A stretch of 64,000 bases of DNA from Chryseobacterium jejuense (GTDB taxonomy: Bacteria > Bacteroidota > Bacteroidia > Flavobacteriales > Weeksellaceae): assembly GCF_017877355.1 (NCBI RefSeq), contig NZ_JAGIPR010000003.1:248001-312000 (forward strand), written 5' to 3'. The notes under the pieces are model-generated. The model was not told the origin of the DNA and made no database searches. It worked only from the letters and a program-made list of their open reading frames with translations. Made by a program: the position numbers and the translations under genes. Of the stretch, positions 33,070-42,466 are shown one piece after another. Position 1 is the first letter of the stretch, and the number at the start of each line of letters is the position of its first letter.

Positions 33070-36000
33070 ATGAAACTTTCATTCAGAATATATTCCATTT
33101 TACCACTTTTGGTTTCAGCCTGCCTGTTTTCCCAGATTCGGCCTCCCAAACCTGTTCCCAGGGCTATAAAACCAGGAGTTTCAATACCAGATCCTATTTC
33201 ATATCCTAAATCTAAAATGTCTTCACGCGATTCTATCCAACATGAAGTTCAGACGCTCATGAGCAGGTATTATGACTGGAGTGATGAGAATACCGATCCT
33301 GAAACCGATCAGATTCTTGTTCTCCGGGAAAAAATAAAAGAAACCAAAGGACTGCGCAAAACCCTTTATCAGTATTATCTGGCGAATATCTACACATCCT
33401 ATATCAGTAATTACAGCTCAAGGATGAAGCAAAAAGATAGTACACCGCTTAGCGAACTTTCAGACGATTATAAAACCTGGGCCTTAAATGACTTCTACAG
33501 GGAAGCAGAACAACTCTACAGCCATGTATTTTCAAATAAGCAAAAATTACAAGACGAAAAAACAGAACTTTGGAAACAGCTTATAGAAAATGAAGAATTT
33601 ACAAAGTATAAACCTACTCTTTATGATCTTGTAGCAACAGATTATTTGAGATTTTTACAGAATCTACCCTTTGATTATGATCAGATTGCAAAGAAAAAGA
33701 TCATAGAAATTAAAGAGGAGCTGCTGCAGTTTCACACCAAAGACTCAGATAAAACAGCTTTGATTTACCTTAAAAGCACAGAAATTGAAGGCGATGCAAA
33801 AGAACAGTCACAGCAATTGATTGCATTGGCAGATGCTTTTCCTAAAGAACCTTTTTCAGCCTATCTTCTTTATCAGGCAGCCATTCTTGAAAGGGAGGAA
33901 ACTTCGGATAACAATTTTCTGATTGCCCATCAGCTCTGCCAAAGGGCTATTGATGATATTTCCGCTTCTAACTGGAATAGTTACTGTAAAGGTTTGATTA
34001 ATTACTTTGAACGTTCAGATCTGGCCATCGAACTTCCGGAAAGGAATCTTCCAGGAGAATATATTCCGATGAAGACAACCTATAGAAATACAGATGAAGT
34101 AAAAATAGAGCTGAGCAAAAGATCAGCTAAGATTGATTTTGATAAAGAGCCTGTCTGGAATGGATATTCCGTGAATGAAAAGCTGATTTCCTCTATCAAT
34201 TATATCTATAGTTATCAGAGTTTCCGTACTGATATTTTTCCGGTGAAAGAATTTGGGGATTACAGGCTTCATGAGACTATTTTGGCTGTTCCACCTCTGG
34301 AAGAAGGGTTATATGAGATCAGAAGTTCTTTTGGAAATAATAACAACAGCAAGGTATTTGCCGTTTCAGACCTTTTTTATGTAAAAAGATTTGAAGATAA
34401 TACGAAGGTAACTTTACAGGCTCTGAATACCAAGACAGGGAAAAGTATTGACAATGCTGAATACATCATGTATCAGAATATCAATGATTATGAACAGAAA
34501 TATTCGGAGAAAAGAGAAAATAAACTGATAAAAACCGGAAATGGAGTCACTGATGCATCAGGGATGTTTTCATTGCTAAAATCCAGAAATCGGGAATATG
34601 ATGCCAGTATTATTTATTTCCCACAGACGAAAAAATATTTTGTTATTGATAGAGATTATCGTGAAACGAGAGGCCGAGAAGAAGAGAAGACGAAAAAGGA
34701 ACCTGTTAAGAAGGGCTTTATCATTTTTACAGACCGTGCAATCTACCGTCCTGGGCAGAAAATCTTTTACAAAGGAATTCTGGCGCAGGAATATTATGAA
34801 AAAACAAAGATCCTCCCTAAGCAGAAAGTGGAAGTGAGGCTGATAGATGCTAATTATAAAGAAATTGCTAAAACAGAGGTGGTTACTAATGAGTTTGGAA
34901 GTGTTAGTGGGACATTTACACTTCCGCCTGGAGGAGTTACAGGAAACTATTCTCTTGAGATGACAGCAGATCTGGGAGAGATTTCCGGAGAAAAAGAACA
35001 GAATGTCATTTATGAGAATAAATACGTAAGAGTTGAAGAATACAAAAGACCAAAATTCCGGGTAAACATTAATCCTGTAAAAGAAGCGTATAAGCTGGGA
35101 GATGAGGTAAAAGTAAGCGGAAAGGCAGAAGCTTTTTCAGGAGCTGATATTTCCGGAGCCAAAGTAAAATATGCAGTGAAAAGAAAGGGAATCTATTTAT
35201 CAAGAAACTATTTTGAAGATTATTATTACCCGGCTTATAACGAAAAAGAAACTGAAGTCACTCATGGAGAAGTAGCTGCGGACAACAATGGAAGTTTCAG
35301 TATTTCATTCAAAGCGGAAGCTGATAAGCTGGATCGTAAAAGTAAAATAAGAAACTATCAGTATTTTGTTTCTTTCTATGTAACTGATGGTAACGGAGAA
35401 TCCCAAAGCAGCCAATCCATCATCAATATTGGTGATACAAAAGCTAAAATCAGTATTGAAGGCGCAGAGCAAATGCTTCAGAAAGAATGGGAATCTGTAA
35501 AAATATCTTTGAGTAATCTCAACGATCAGAAAATAGAAGCTAAAGGAAAGCTAAACGTTACTCCATTGAAAGAGGAGAACAAGATCCTGCTTCCTAAATT
35601 CATCAAAAAATCAGGATACAATAGGTATAATTCCGAAGATTCTGAAGATAAAGTATTAGTACATTCCAGTTATGATAAAGAACTTTTTGATACCTATTTT
35701 CCATATATAAGTTATGAGTCGAATGGCAAAGTTAAGCCTAAAAAAGGAGAGCCTATATTTTCAAAGGAATTCAATACTTCAGAAACTGAAACGGTAAGTC
35801 TCCATAAGAATCCTGCTCCAGGAAAGTATCTTTTAGAAGCAGAATCAGTGATCGGTCATGATACTATTACAGCTTTTAAGGTTGTTGAAGTATTTGACAA
35901 TATCACTTTCAGAAACGGCAAACCTGCTTATTTCGGAGTTCGTACAGATAAAGAATCATATACGGTTGGAGATAAAGCTGTCATTACTTTTTATTCAGAT

Positions 36001-39000
36001 TTTGAAGAAGGTTTTGTGAATTACCGTTTTGTTCATGGTGAAAAAAAAGCTGATTATCAGCAGGTGGTTATGAAAAATGGAGTTGTAAATATTCCCGTAA
36101 CCACTACTGATGCTGACCTGAAAGAAAAACTGTATATCGAATATGATTTCATTCACGATAACGATTTTGCCAAAGGAACTTTAAAATTAGAGATTAAAGA
36201 AAATACAAACCGGAATCTTGATATTACCACTCAGGTTTTCCGTGATAAAATTCAGCCCGGAGTACCTGAAAAATGGGTATTAACGATTAAAGGAAAAGAT
36301 AAGGAAAAAATTAATGCTGAGGTGCTGGCTTCTATGTACGATGCCTCTTTGGATCAGTTTGTGAAGAATGAATACCGTTTCACTCCTTACAATGCTAACA
36401 TGTATAACGAATACCGAGATTACGACTCCTATAATATGTCTCTTAATGACTTTCTCAAGGAACTGACCTCTTCAGTCTCAATGAATTTTAACAGAAGCAG
36501 TGAAAGATATTCCTTGCGGTCCGAACAATTCTATCCTTCTCCAAACGCGCCTTATTTTCAGAATACTTCTATCAGGGTTCTGGATTTATCAAGTCCTACC
36601 TCAACCTCTGCAATGTATATGACAGAAGCATCGCTGGATGAAGTTGTTGTGGTTGCATCAGGATACAGCCGGAAAGCGGAAAATAAAAAACCTGTTTATA
36701 TTGTTGACGGAAAGCTGACGGATAAAAATATTCCCGAGGATGAGATTGCAGAAACCAAAAAGCTCAACCCAACTGAAGCGATGGCTTTATATGGAAACGA
36801 TGCTGAAGGAGGCGCTATTGTGGTAACCTCTAAAAAAGCTATGAAAGAAGAATTGCTGAAAAAGGTAAAAGCAAGAACCAATCTGGATGAAACGGCATTT
36901 TTCTTTCCTACTCTTTACACCGATGCAGATGGAAATATAAAGCTGGAATTTACTTCCCCGGAAGCCCTTACCCAATGGAAGCTGATTCTGTTTGCCCACA
37001 CCAAAGATCTGAAAACTGGGTCCGCCGAATTTTTTACCAGAACACAAAAGGAGTTGATGGTAACCCCAAATCCACCAAGATTTTTAAGACAGGGCGATAA
37101 AATACAGCTTTCAGCTAAAATAGATAACCTGTCGGATAAAGAAGCAACAGCAGATATTATGCTGTATCTCTTTGATCCGGAAACATCCCAACCATTAGAT
37201 TCAATCTTTGTAAATATCAATTCCCTGAAGAAGATTAATATTGCAGCCAAAGGGTCTGCACAGGCAAGCTGGGATATTAAAATTCCGTATGCATTGGACC
37301 ATGTAGGCTATAAAGTTATAGCAAAAACAAAGAATTATTCCGATGGAGAAGAGAACATTCTTCCTATCCTTTCCGATCGGATGCTGGTAACGGAAACGGT
37401 TCCGGTTTCTATCAAAGAAGGGCAGACTAAGACCTATACCATGAACGGATTACTGAATAATGCATCTACTTCGGCTGCCAATTTCAATCTGAGTGTAGAG
37501 CTTACTTCCAATCCTTTATGGTTTGCAGTAATGTCAATTCCATATCTGAGAACTTTTCCGCATGAATGTTCAGAACAATTGTTCAGCAGATTATACGGAA
37601 ATATGCTTTCCACCTATATTATGAATTCTTCTCCAAAGATCAGGAAGGTTTTTGATGAATGGAATGCTAAAGAAACCCCATCCAATCCTTTAGATGCCAA
37701 TGAAAATCTGAAAACAATTCTTATCGGAGAAACCCCATGGCTGAGCAGAATTAAAGATCAGAAAGAACAAATGGAGCAGCTTGCTGTTTTCTTTAACCTG
37801 AATACAATGCAGCGTGATCTTAAAAAAGCACAGCGAGACCTTGTTGACCGGCAAAATTCTGATGGAAGTTTTTCCTGGTTTCCTGGTGGCGGAAAAGATA
37901 AAACCATTTCCGGACATATCCTTGGTGGGTTTGGAAAGCTTAACAAAATGCTGAAAGGCAAGTCTGATGAGTATTTTACCAATGAAATCAACCGTGTTAT
38001 CAAAAACAGCATCAGTTATCTGGACAAAGAATATTATGACAAACTCATCAATGACCGAAAATCAAGTGATAAAATGGATGTAGGCGACTATGTCTCCTAT
38101 TTCTATTACAGAAGCTATTGGACAGAAACAGAGATTCCATCCGAACTGAAAAAAATGCTTAATACACTAGCCAATACCTATGTGAAGACCTTTGATGAAT
38201 ACAGCCTTTATCATCAGGCCATGATTGTTACTCTTTTACAGCGTTATGGATATCGTGATCTGGCTAAAAAATGTGTTGCCGATCTGAAAAAAGAAGCCAA
38301 AACTTCTGAAGAAAATGGAATGTACTGGGACAATAATATCTCTGGATGGTACTGGTATCAGGCCCCTATAGAAACACAGGCTATGCTGATAGAAGCTTTT
38401 TCAGAAGTCACTCCTGAAGATATGAAAAGTGTAGAAGAAATGAAGGTATGGCTATTAAAAAACAGGCAGACAGAAGGCTGGGGAACTACAAAATCTACTA
38501 CTGAAGCAGTATATGCCCTGTTAAACTATGGGAAATCATGGCTGAATGCAGAAAAAGGAATCACCATGAAACTAGGAAACGAAACCATTTTTCCTGCCAA
38601 CAATCTTTCCAAAACTTCAGAAGCTGGATTCTTTAAAAAATCTTATTCATGGAAAGACGTTACACCTGAAAAAGCGAAGCTTGAGGTTCAGAAAAACAGT
38701 CCGGGAATAGCGTGGGGTGGAATGTATTATCTGTATTATGAAGATATGGATAAGGTGATCGCTCACCATTCATCTGATGTTTCTGTGGAGAAGAAGCTTT
38801 TCCTGAAAATATTTGACGGAAACGAAAGCAAGCTTAAAGAAGTAACTACAGAAAACCCTGTTAAGTTGGGTGATCTGGTCACTGTAAGATTGGTCATTCA
38901 TACCAGTAGAGATATGGAATATATTCACCTGAAAGACATGCGGGCAAGCGGTTTTGAACCTGTTAATGTACTTTCTTCCTATAAATGGCAAAATGGAGCC

Positions 39001-39198
39001 GGATATTATGAAAGTACCAAGGATGCAGCTACCCATTTCTTTTTTGATTCCCTACCAAAAGGAACTTATGTTTTTGAATATGAGCTGAAAGCGAATAATG
39101 TCGGAGATTTTTCAAACGGAATTACTTCCTTCCAGAATATGTATGCTCCGGCTATGAGTGCTCATTCTGAAGGGATGAGAGTGAAGATCGTGAAATAG
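33070..39198 (+). CDS. Alpha-2-macroglobulin family protein with internal TonB-plug-like domain
   Basis: The 2042-residue product begins with a signal peptide that also fits a lipobox (L-V-S-A-C, Cys18). Then comes a helical N-terminal region (about 50-330) and macroglobulin domains, with the MG signature T-D-R-A-I-Y-R-P-G-Q near residue 552. At about 1187-1258 lies an insert resembling a TonB-receptor plug (E-V-V-V-V-A-S-G-Y, Y-I-V-D-G-K, E-A-M-A-L-Y-G, G-G-A-I-V-V-T-S-K). The A2M signature (L-T-Q-W-K-L-I-L-F-A-H) is near 1300. The thioester motif C-S-E-Q at 1500-1503 is intact, followed by the helical thioester domain. The family traps proteases covalently, guarding the envelope. Confidence 0.92.
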   Translation: MKLSFRIYSILPLLVSACLFSQIRPPKPVPRAIKPGVSIPDPISYPKSKMSSRDSIQHEVQTLMSRYYDWSDENTDPETDQILVLREKIKETKGLRKTLYQYYLANIYTSYISNYSSRMKQKDSTPLSELSDDYKTWALNDFYREAEQLYSHVFSNKQKLQDEKTELWKQLIENEEFTKYKPTLYDLVATDYLRFLQNLPFDYDQIAKKKIIEIKEELLQFHTKDSDKTALIYLKSTEIEGDAKEQSQQLIALADAFPKEPFSAYLLYQAAILEREETSDNNFLIAHQLCQRAIDDISASNWNSYCKGLINYFERSDLAIELPERNLPGEYIPMKTTYRNTDEVKIELSKRSAKIDFDKEPVWNGYSVNEKLISSINYIYSYQSFRTDIFPVKEFGDYRLHETILAVPPLEEGLYEIRSSFGNNNNSKVFAVSDLFYVKRFEDNTKVTLQALNTKTGKSIDNAEYIMYQNINDYEQKYSEKRENKLIKTGNGVTDASGMFSLLKSRNREYDASIIYFPQTKKYFVIDRDYRETRGREEEKTKKEPVKKGFIIFTDRAIYRPGQKIFYKGILAQEYYEKTKILPKQKVEVRLIDANYKEIAKTEVVTNEFGSVSGTFTLPPGGVTGNYSLEMTADLGEISGEKEQNVIYENKYVRVEEYKRPKFRVNINPVKEAYKLGDEVKVSGKAEAFSGADISGAKVKYAVKRKGIYLSRNYFEDYYYPAYNEKETEVTHGEVAADNNGSFSISFKAEADKLDRKSKIRNYQYFVSFYVTDGNGESQSSQSIINIGDTKAKISIEGAEQMLQKEWESVKISLSNLNDQKIEAKGKLNVTPLKEENKILLPKFIKKSGYNRYNSEDSEDKVLVHSSYDKELFDTYFPYISYESNGKVKPKKGEPIFSKEFNTSETETVSLHKNPAPGKYLLEAESVIGHDTITAFKVVEVFDNITFRNGKPAYFGVRTDKESYTVGDKAVITFYSDFEEGFVNYRFVHGEKKADYQQVVMKNGVVNIPVTTTDADLKEKLYIEYDFIHDNDFAKGTLKLEIKENTNRNLDITTQVFRDKIQPGVPEKWVLTIKGKDKEKINAEVLASMYDASLDQFVKNEYRFTPYNANMYNEYRDYDSYNMSLNDFLKELTSSVSMNFNRSSERYSLRSEQFYPSPNAPYFQNTSIRVLDLSSPTSTSAMYMTEASLDEVVVVASGYSRKAENKKPVYIVDGKLTDKNIPEDEIAETKKLNPTEAMALYGNDAEGGAIVVTSKKAMKEELLKKVKARTNLDETAFFFPTLYTDADGNIKLEFTSPEALTQWKLILFAHTKDLKTGSAEFFTRTQKELMVTPNPPRFLRQGDKIQLSAKIDNLSDKEATADIMLYLFDPETSQPLDSIFVNINSLKKINIAAKGSAQASWDIKIPYALDHVGYKVIAKTKNYSDGEENILPILSDRMLVTETVPVSIKEGQTKTYTMNGLLNNASTSAANFNLSVELTSNPLWFAVMSIPYLRTFPHECSEQLFSRLYGNMLSTYIMNSSPKIRKVFDEWNAKETPSNPLDANENLKTILIGETPWLSRIKDQKEQMEQLAVFFNLNTMQRDLKKAQRDLVDRQNSDGSFSWFPGGGKDKTISGHILGGFGKLNKMLKGKSDEYFTNEINRVIKNSISYLDKEYYDKLINDRKSSDKMDVGDYVSYFYYRSYWTETEIPSELKKMLNTLANTYVKTFDEYSLYHQAMIVTLLQRYGYRDLAKKCVADLKKEAKTSEENGMYWDNNISGWYWYQAPIETQAMLIEAFSEVTPEDMKSVEEMKVWLLKNRQTEGWGTTKSTTEAVYALLNYGKSWLNAEKGITMKLGNETIFPANNLSKTSEAGFFKKSYSWKDVTPEKAKLEVQKNSPGIAWGGMYYLYYEDMDKVIAHHSSDVSVEKKLFLKIFDGNESKLKEVTTENPVKLGDLVTVRLVIHTSRDMEYIHLKDMRASGFEPVNVLSSYKWQNGAGYYESTKDAATHFFFDSLPKGTYVFEYELKANNVGDFSNGITSFQNMYAPAMSAHSEGMRVKIVK

Positions 39199-39339
39199 AG
39201 TAGGAGGCTGGAAATTCCTTTTAGTCATATATCACTTCTTTTCCAGTTTCAAAATCTAAATAAAAATGGTTAAACATTGCATTTCGGCTTCAGGTTGTAT
39301 TACATTTATGGATTCAAATAAAAACTAATAAGGAACTCT

Positions 39340-40197
39340 ATGTCAAGATTACTATTGGGTATTCTGCTTTTTGTGATAGCCTGTAAAAAAGACGAAACTA
39401 AAAAGCTTACGGATATTGAACAGATACAATTTGAGAACTTTTCTCCGGAAGAATTCTATCAAAGTCACAATATATTCAATGCAGCAAAGGTGAATGTAGA
39501 TTCTTTGAATGTCTATAATAAAGAGGTTCTCATAGGTGCCTATCAAATAGATACTTTTGATATTGATCCTAAAAATTATGTTTTTTACCCGGATTACACC
39601 TATTATAGCCAAAGAGGAGAAATGTTCGATCATATCACAGAAAAAGAGATCAAGGATGAACAGGTATCTGGGGGGATTCCTGTTTCGGAAATTGCTTTTT
39701 TCAGAAACATTAAGTTCAATTACGCCCATTTTATTCTGGATAAGAAAAGCAACCGGATCGTGGGCTGTCGTTTCAGTACTATTCCACATTCAGAGGCTAA
39801 TTATTATCAAAAAACTATGGATTGGGTCCGCAAAGAATTGGGTAAGCCTCAATATAGTTACAATGGTTTTAGCGATGACGAAGGCGGGGCGGTTCATTAT
39901 CCTTTGGTGTATGATATCTGGATCAGGGATGGAAAAATGCTTCAGTTCAATAAAGATATCAAAGATGAAGGCGATAAAAAATACGAATACATCACGCTTC
40001 TGACCCTCAATGAAAATCTGATTGATATTTTTGATAGTAGTCAAAATCTACGTTTTACCCTATTTAAAGACTTTTTTGATCCGGAGAGGTCAAGAAGACA
40101 TATGCTGGAAGGAACTCTTATGAAACGTTTCGGAAAAAATGATTTGGAAAGAGCAGCTGAAATGATGAGAAAACATATTGATTCAGTGAGAAAATAA
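39340..40197 (+). CDS. Lipoprotein of unknown function
   Basis: A 285-residue product whose N-terminus (M-S-R-L-L-L-G-I-L-L-F-V-I-A-C-K-K-D) is a lipoprotein signal with Cys15. The mature protein has alternating beta-like and acidic stretches; the C-terminal third is Arg/Lys-rich (R-R-H-M-L-E-G-T-L-M-K-R-F-G-K-N). No known domain was seen. It follows the alpha-2-macroglobulin gene after 141 bases, with a strong terminator behind it, so it is the last gene of the plus-strand block. Confidence 0.7.
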   Translation: MSRLLLGILLFVIACKKDETKKLTDIEQIQFENFSPEEFYQSHNIFNAAKVNVDSLNVYNKEVLIGAYQIDTFDIDPKNYVFYPDYTYYSQRGEMFDHITEKEIKDEQVSGGIPVSEIAFFRNIKFNYAHFILDKKSNRIVGCRFSTIPHSEANYYQKTMDWVRKELGKPQYSYNGFSDDEGGAVHYPLVYDIWIRDGKMLQFNKDIKDEGDKKYEYITLLTLNENLIDIFDSSQNLRFTLFKDFFDPERSRRHMLEGTLMKRFGKNDLERAAEMMRKHIDSVRK

Positions 40198-40239
40198 ATT
40201 AATAGCTGATAAACAGGTAGTTTTATAGCGTTGTATAAA

Positions 40240-40280
40240 TAAACCTCGGGCCATTTTCGAAGAAAATGGCCCGAGGTTTA
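40240..40280. terminator. Strong bidirectional terminator
   Basis: A perfect 19-bp stem (left arm 40240-40258, right arm 40262-40280) with a 3-base loop gaa separates the plus-strand block from the convergent three-gene NTPase operon. Confidence 0.9.
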
Positions 40281-40309
40281 TTCAAACGGATTGAAGAGAT
40301 CTTGGTCAT

Positions 40310-41536
40310 TTAGAAAATTATTTTCAAATATTCTTTTGGTATCCACATGAAGCATAACACTAAAGTTCCGATTAACAGTAATGATAAAATCAATGTAGCG
40401 AGTTTAAATCCATCCAGTCTGAACTCTTTTTCCTGATTTCTGCCGGAACTGTGAAAACTTGCAAGACCATTAACATACGGCTGATTTTCCTTACCCTGAA
40501 CCCTTCCATTTAGCGAAGAGAGGGAAGAGAGAGTATCTATATTTCTGTTTTGGTGGATACTGTCTGTAAATGACCGTTTGTTTTCGTGATGTCTTTTTTT
40601 AGCCGCTTCTACTTTTCCCTCAGATTTAAGATACTGAATAATTTCCTCTATTTTTTCCGAATATTGGTTAAATTCTTTCTGAATGACCTCCAGGCTGTTT
40701 TTAGATTCCTTTATTTTAGTTTCATTTTCCTGATGCCGTTTTTCATTTTGTGAGATCTGTTTGTTGAGATCCCCAACCAGTTTGGTTTTCTCTTCCTTTA
40801 AATTTTCTTTTTCCCTTTTCAGATCAGCGATAGCGCTTTGAAGAGCATGGAGTCTTTCTTCCTCAAGGTAATCAAGTTCCTTTTTAAAACCATCAGCATC
40901 TACAATTTTAAAAATCCTTTTTTGCTTTACAAATTTTCCAATTTCATGACTTTGGGTAAAATAAATGGTATCATAAACGTTCAGAAGATCAATGGCTTTG
41001 CTGAAAAAGATCTGCAGTTGGGCAGCATTGGTTTCACAGTATACGACAAGGTAATTATTATTAGATCGGGTAAAATCAAGTTCATCCACTTCCCGGACAT
41101 TGAATCCTATTTTATCAAAATCTTTTGGTTTTTGGATGGAGAATTGATCGGAATGATTGATGGTAATGGTATCTTCTGAAAGATTATTTTTCTCAAGACT
41201 GTTCTGAAAGTCGTTCAAGGCATTAATGATAAGTCCCTCAGCAGCAATTTTATTAACGAAAAGCAAACTCGAGCCTATAAAAGTTCCGCCCCTGTCTGAG
41301 TTCTGTTCTTTTGCAAAAGTATAAACAGAGTAGGAGATAAGGTTATATCCACCGGCATAATCCTTCCGGATAGAATAGATATTGCTTTGAGGAAACAGCT
41401 TAATAGCATCCGTTTTTAGATCAAAGGTTCTTATTTCCCTGGCAATACTTTGATTTCCACCCAGAAAAAAGGTTTGTCTGAAGCCATTCGGGTTCCCAAA
41501 AGTCCCGAATGCGGAGAAAAAATAGTTACTGTCCAT
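40310..41536 (-). CDS. Coiled-coil protein with C-terminal membrane anchor, partner of a GTPase-like protein
   Basis: The 408-residue product has a globular N-terminal domain (about 1-220; opening F-S-A-F-G-T-F-G-N-P-N-G-F-R-Q-T-F-F), a long charged coiled coil (about 225-315, full of E/K heptads) and one membrane helix near the C-terminus (about 382-402, L-A-T-L-I-L-S-L-L-L-I-G-T-L-V-L). It is tail-anchored with most of the protein in the cytosol. The N-terminal domain might be a distant relative of the GTPase-associated GAP1-N domains, but I cannot show this. Its start codon overlaps the stop of the GTPase-like gene by one base. Confidence 0.75.
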   Translation of the reverse strand: MDSNYFFSAFGTFGNPNGFRQTFFLGGNQSIAREIRTFDLKTDAIKLFPQSNIYSIRKDYAGGYNLISYSVYTFAKEQNSDRGGTFIGSSLLFVNKIAAEGLIINALNDFQNSLEKNNLSEDTITINHSDQFSIQKPKDFDKIGFNVREVDELDFTRSNNNYLVVYCETNAAQLQIFFSKAIDLLNVYDTIYFTQSHEIGKFVKQKRIFKIVDADGFKKELDYLEEERLHALQSAIADLKREKENLKEEKTKLVGDLNKQISQNEKRHQENETKIKESKNSLEVIQKEFNQYSEKIEEIIQYLKSEGKVEAAKKRHHENKRSFTDSIHQNRNIDTLSSLSSLNGRVQGKENQPYVNGLASFHSSGRNQEKEFRLDGFKLATLILSLLLIGTLVLCFMWIPKEYLKIIF

Positions 41537-42462
41537 TAATTTGTAAAACTAAATTTTATACGTTCCCAGAATGTTCCTTCATAATCCAGATCGTAGCCTG
41601 TAATGCTTCTGTAGAGCCATTTCGCAAGCACTTCCGCTGTAGAAAGATTCAATAAGTCAATTTTTTCACTTCCGGTGGTATTCTGAATACTTCCGATCGT
41701 GTAATAGGATTTGCTTAAGCCATACGTATCAATACGTTGTGAAGTCATTGGCAGATGTTCAGAAATAAAAGAATCAAGGGCTTCGGCACTTTCCACATCC
41801 ATTCTTCCGGATTTATCCCACTTGGAAATAACCAGAATAGCGTTCACTGATTTTAAATTTTTACCCTTTCTTTCCAGCTCATCCAGAAATTCATTGATTA
41901 AAGAATCATCTTTATACGCAGTTTCATAGCTGGTAACAATGATAAAAGTAAGCGGAATATTGGCATTCAGAAAGGTTTCTATGCTGCTGTGATAGCTTCC
42001 GCCTCTTCGGATATCATTATGGTTTTCCCCGGAAGTTTCCAGAAAGGTAAGATCTATAGGAACCACTCTTTTAGAACGGTTGTTTGGTTCAAAAACAAGA
42101 TCCAGGCGGGTTACCTGATCCCTTGTCGTTCTGTTGGGAAGTACGCCCTGTCTGATGTTTTCAAAAAAATCCGAAAGCAAAACATTGGCTTCCTTAGAGT
42201 TGGGAGTTCCTAACTTTGGTCTCAAAACTCCGGCATACGATCGGAGATAATAAAGCATTGAGGAGAGAATCACAGATTTCCCGGACTCTGCTGTTCCGAA
42301 GAAAAAAACAAAATTGCTGTCCTTATTCCTGATATCGTTGGAGATCGTTTTGGCAATCGGGACAAAATCTTCTTTTATATCATTTTGAAAATCAAAAGAT
42401 AACGGTTTTAGTGTTTCCTCTGTTTCAAAAGACAGAGGTTTTAAATGATCGTTCGTTTCCAT
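41536..42462 (-). CDS. P-loop GTPase-like NTPase
   Basis: The 308-residue protein has a duplicated L-K-P-L-S-F at its N-terminus (8-13 and 19-24), then a P-loop G-T-A-E-S-G-K-S at 56-63. An E-T-S-G at 142-145 sits where GTPases carry D-x-x-G, and S-K-W-D at 213-216 matches the N/T-K-x-D guanine-specificity motif with one change. This makes it a TRAFAC-type GTPase by motif order. It has no membrane segment. The tight operon (4-base gap upstream, 1-base overlap downstream) places it between two membrane proteins, so it is likely a switch within a membrane complex. Confidence 0.82.
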   Translation of the reverse strand: METNDHLKPLSFETEETLKPLSFDFQNDIKEDFVPIAKTISNDIRNKDSNFVFFFGTAESGKSVILSSMLYYLRSYAGVLRPKLGTPNSKEANVLLSDFFENIRQGVLPNRTTRDQVTRLDLVFEPNNRSKRVVPIDLTFLETSGENHNDIRRGGSYHSSIETFLNANIPLTFIIVTSYETAYKDDSLINEFLDELERKGKNLKSVNAILVISKWDKSGRMDVESAEALDSFISEHLPMTSQRIDTYGLSKSYYTIGSIQNTTGSEKIDLLNLSTAEVLAKWLYRSITGYDLDYEGTFWERIKFSFTN

Positions 42463-42466
42463 GGGG

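Noticed and set aside
36628..36845. Gene fusion error joining a TonB receptor to the macroglobulin
   Set aside because: The frame is continuous, both flanks are macroglobulin sequence, and the piece covers only the plug; it reads as a true inserted domain.
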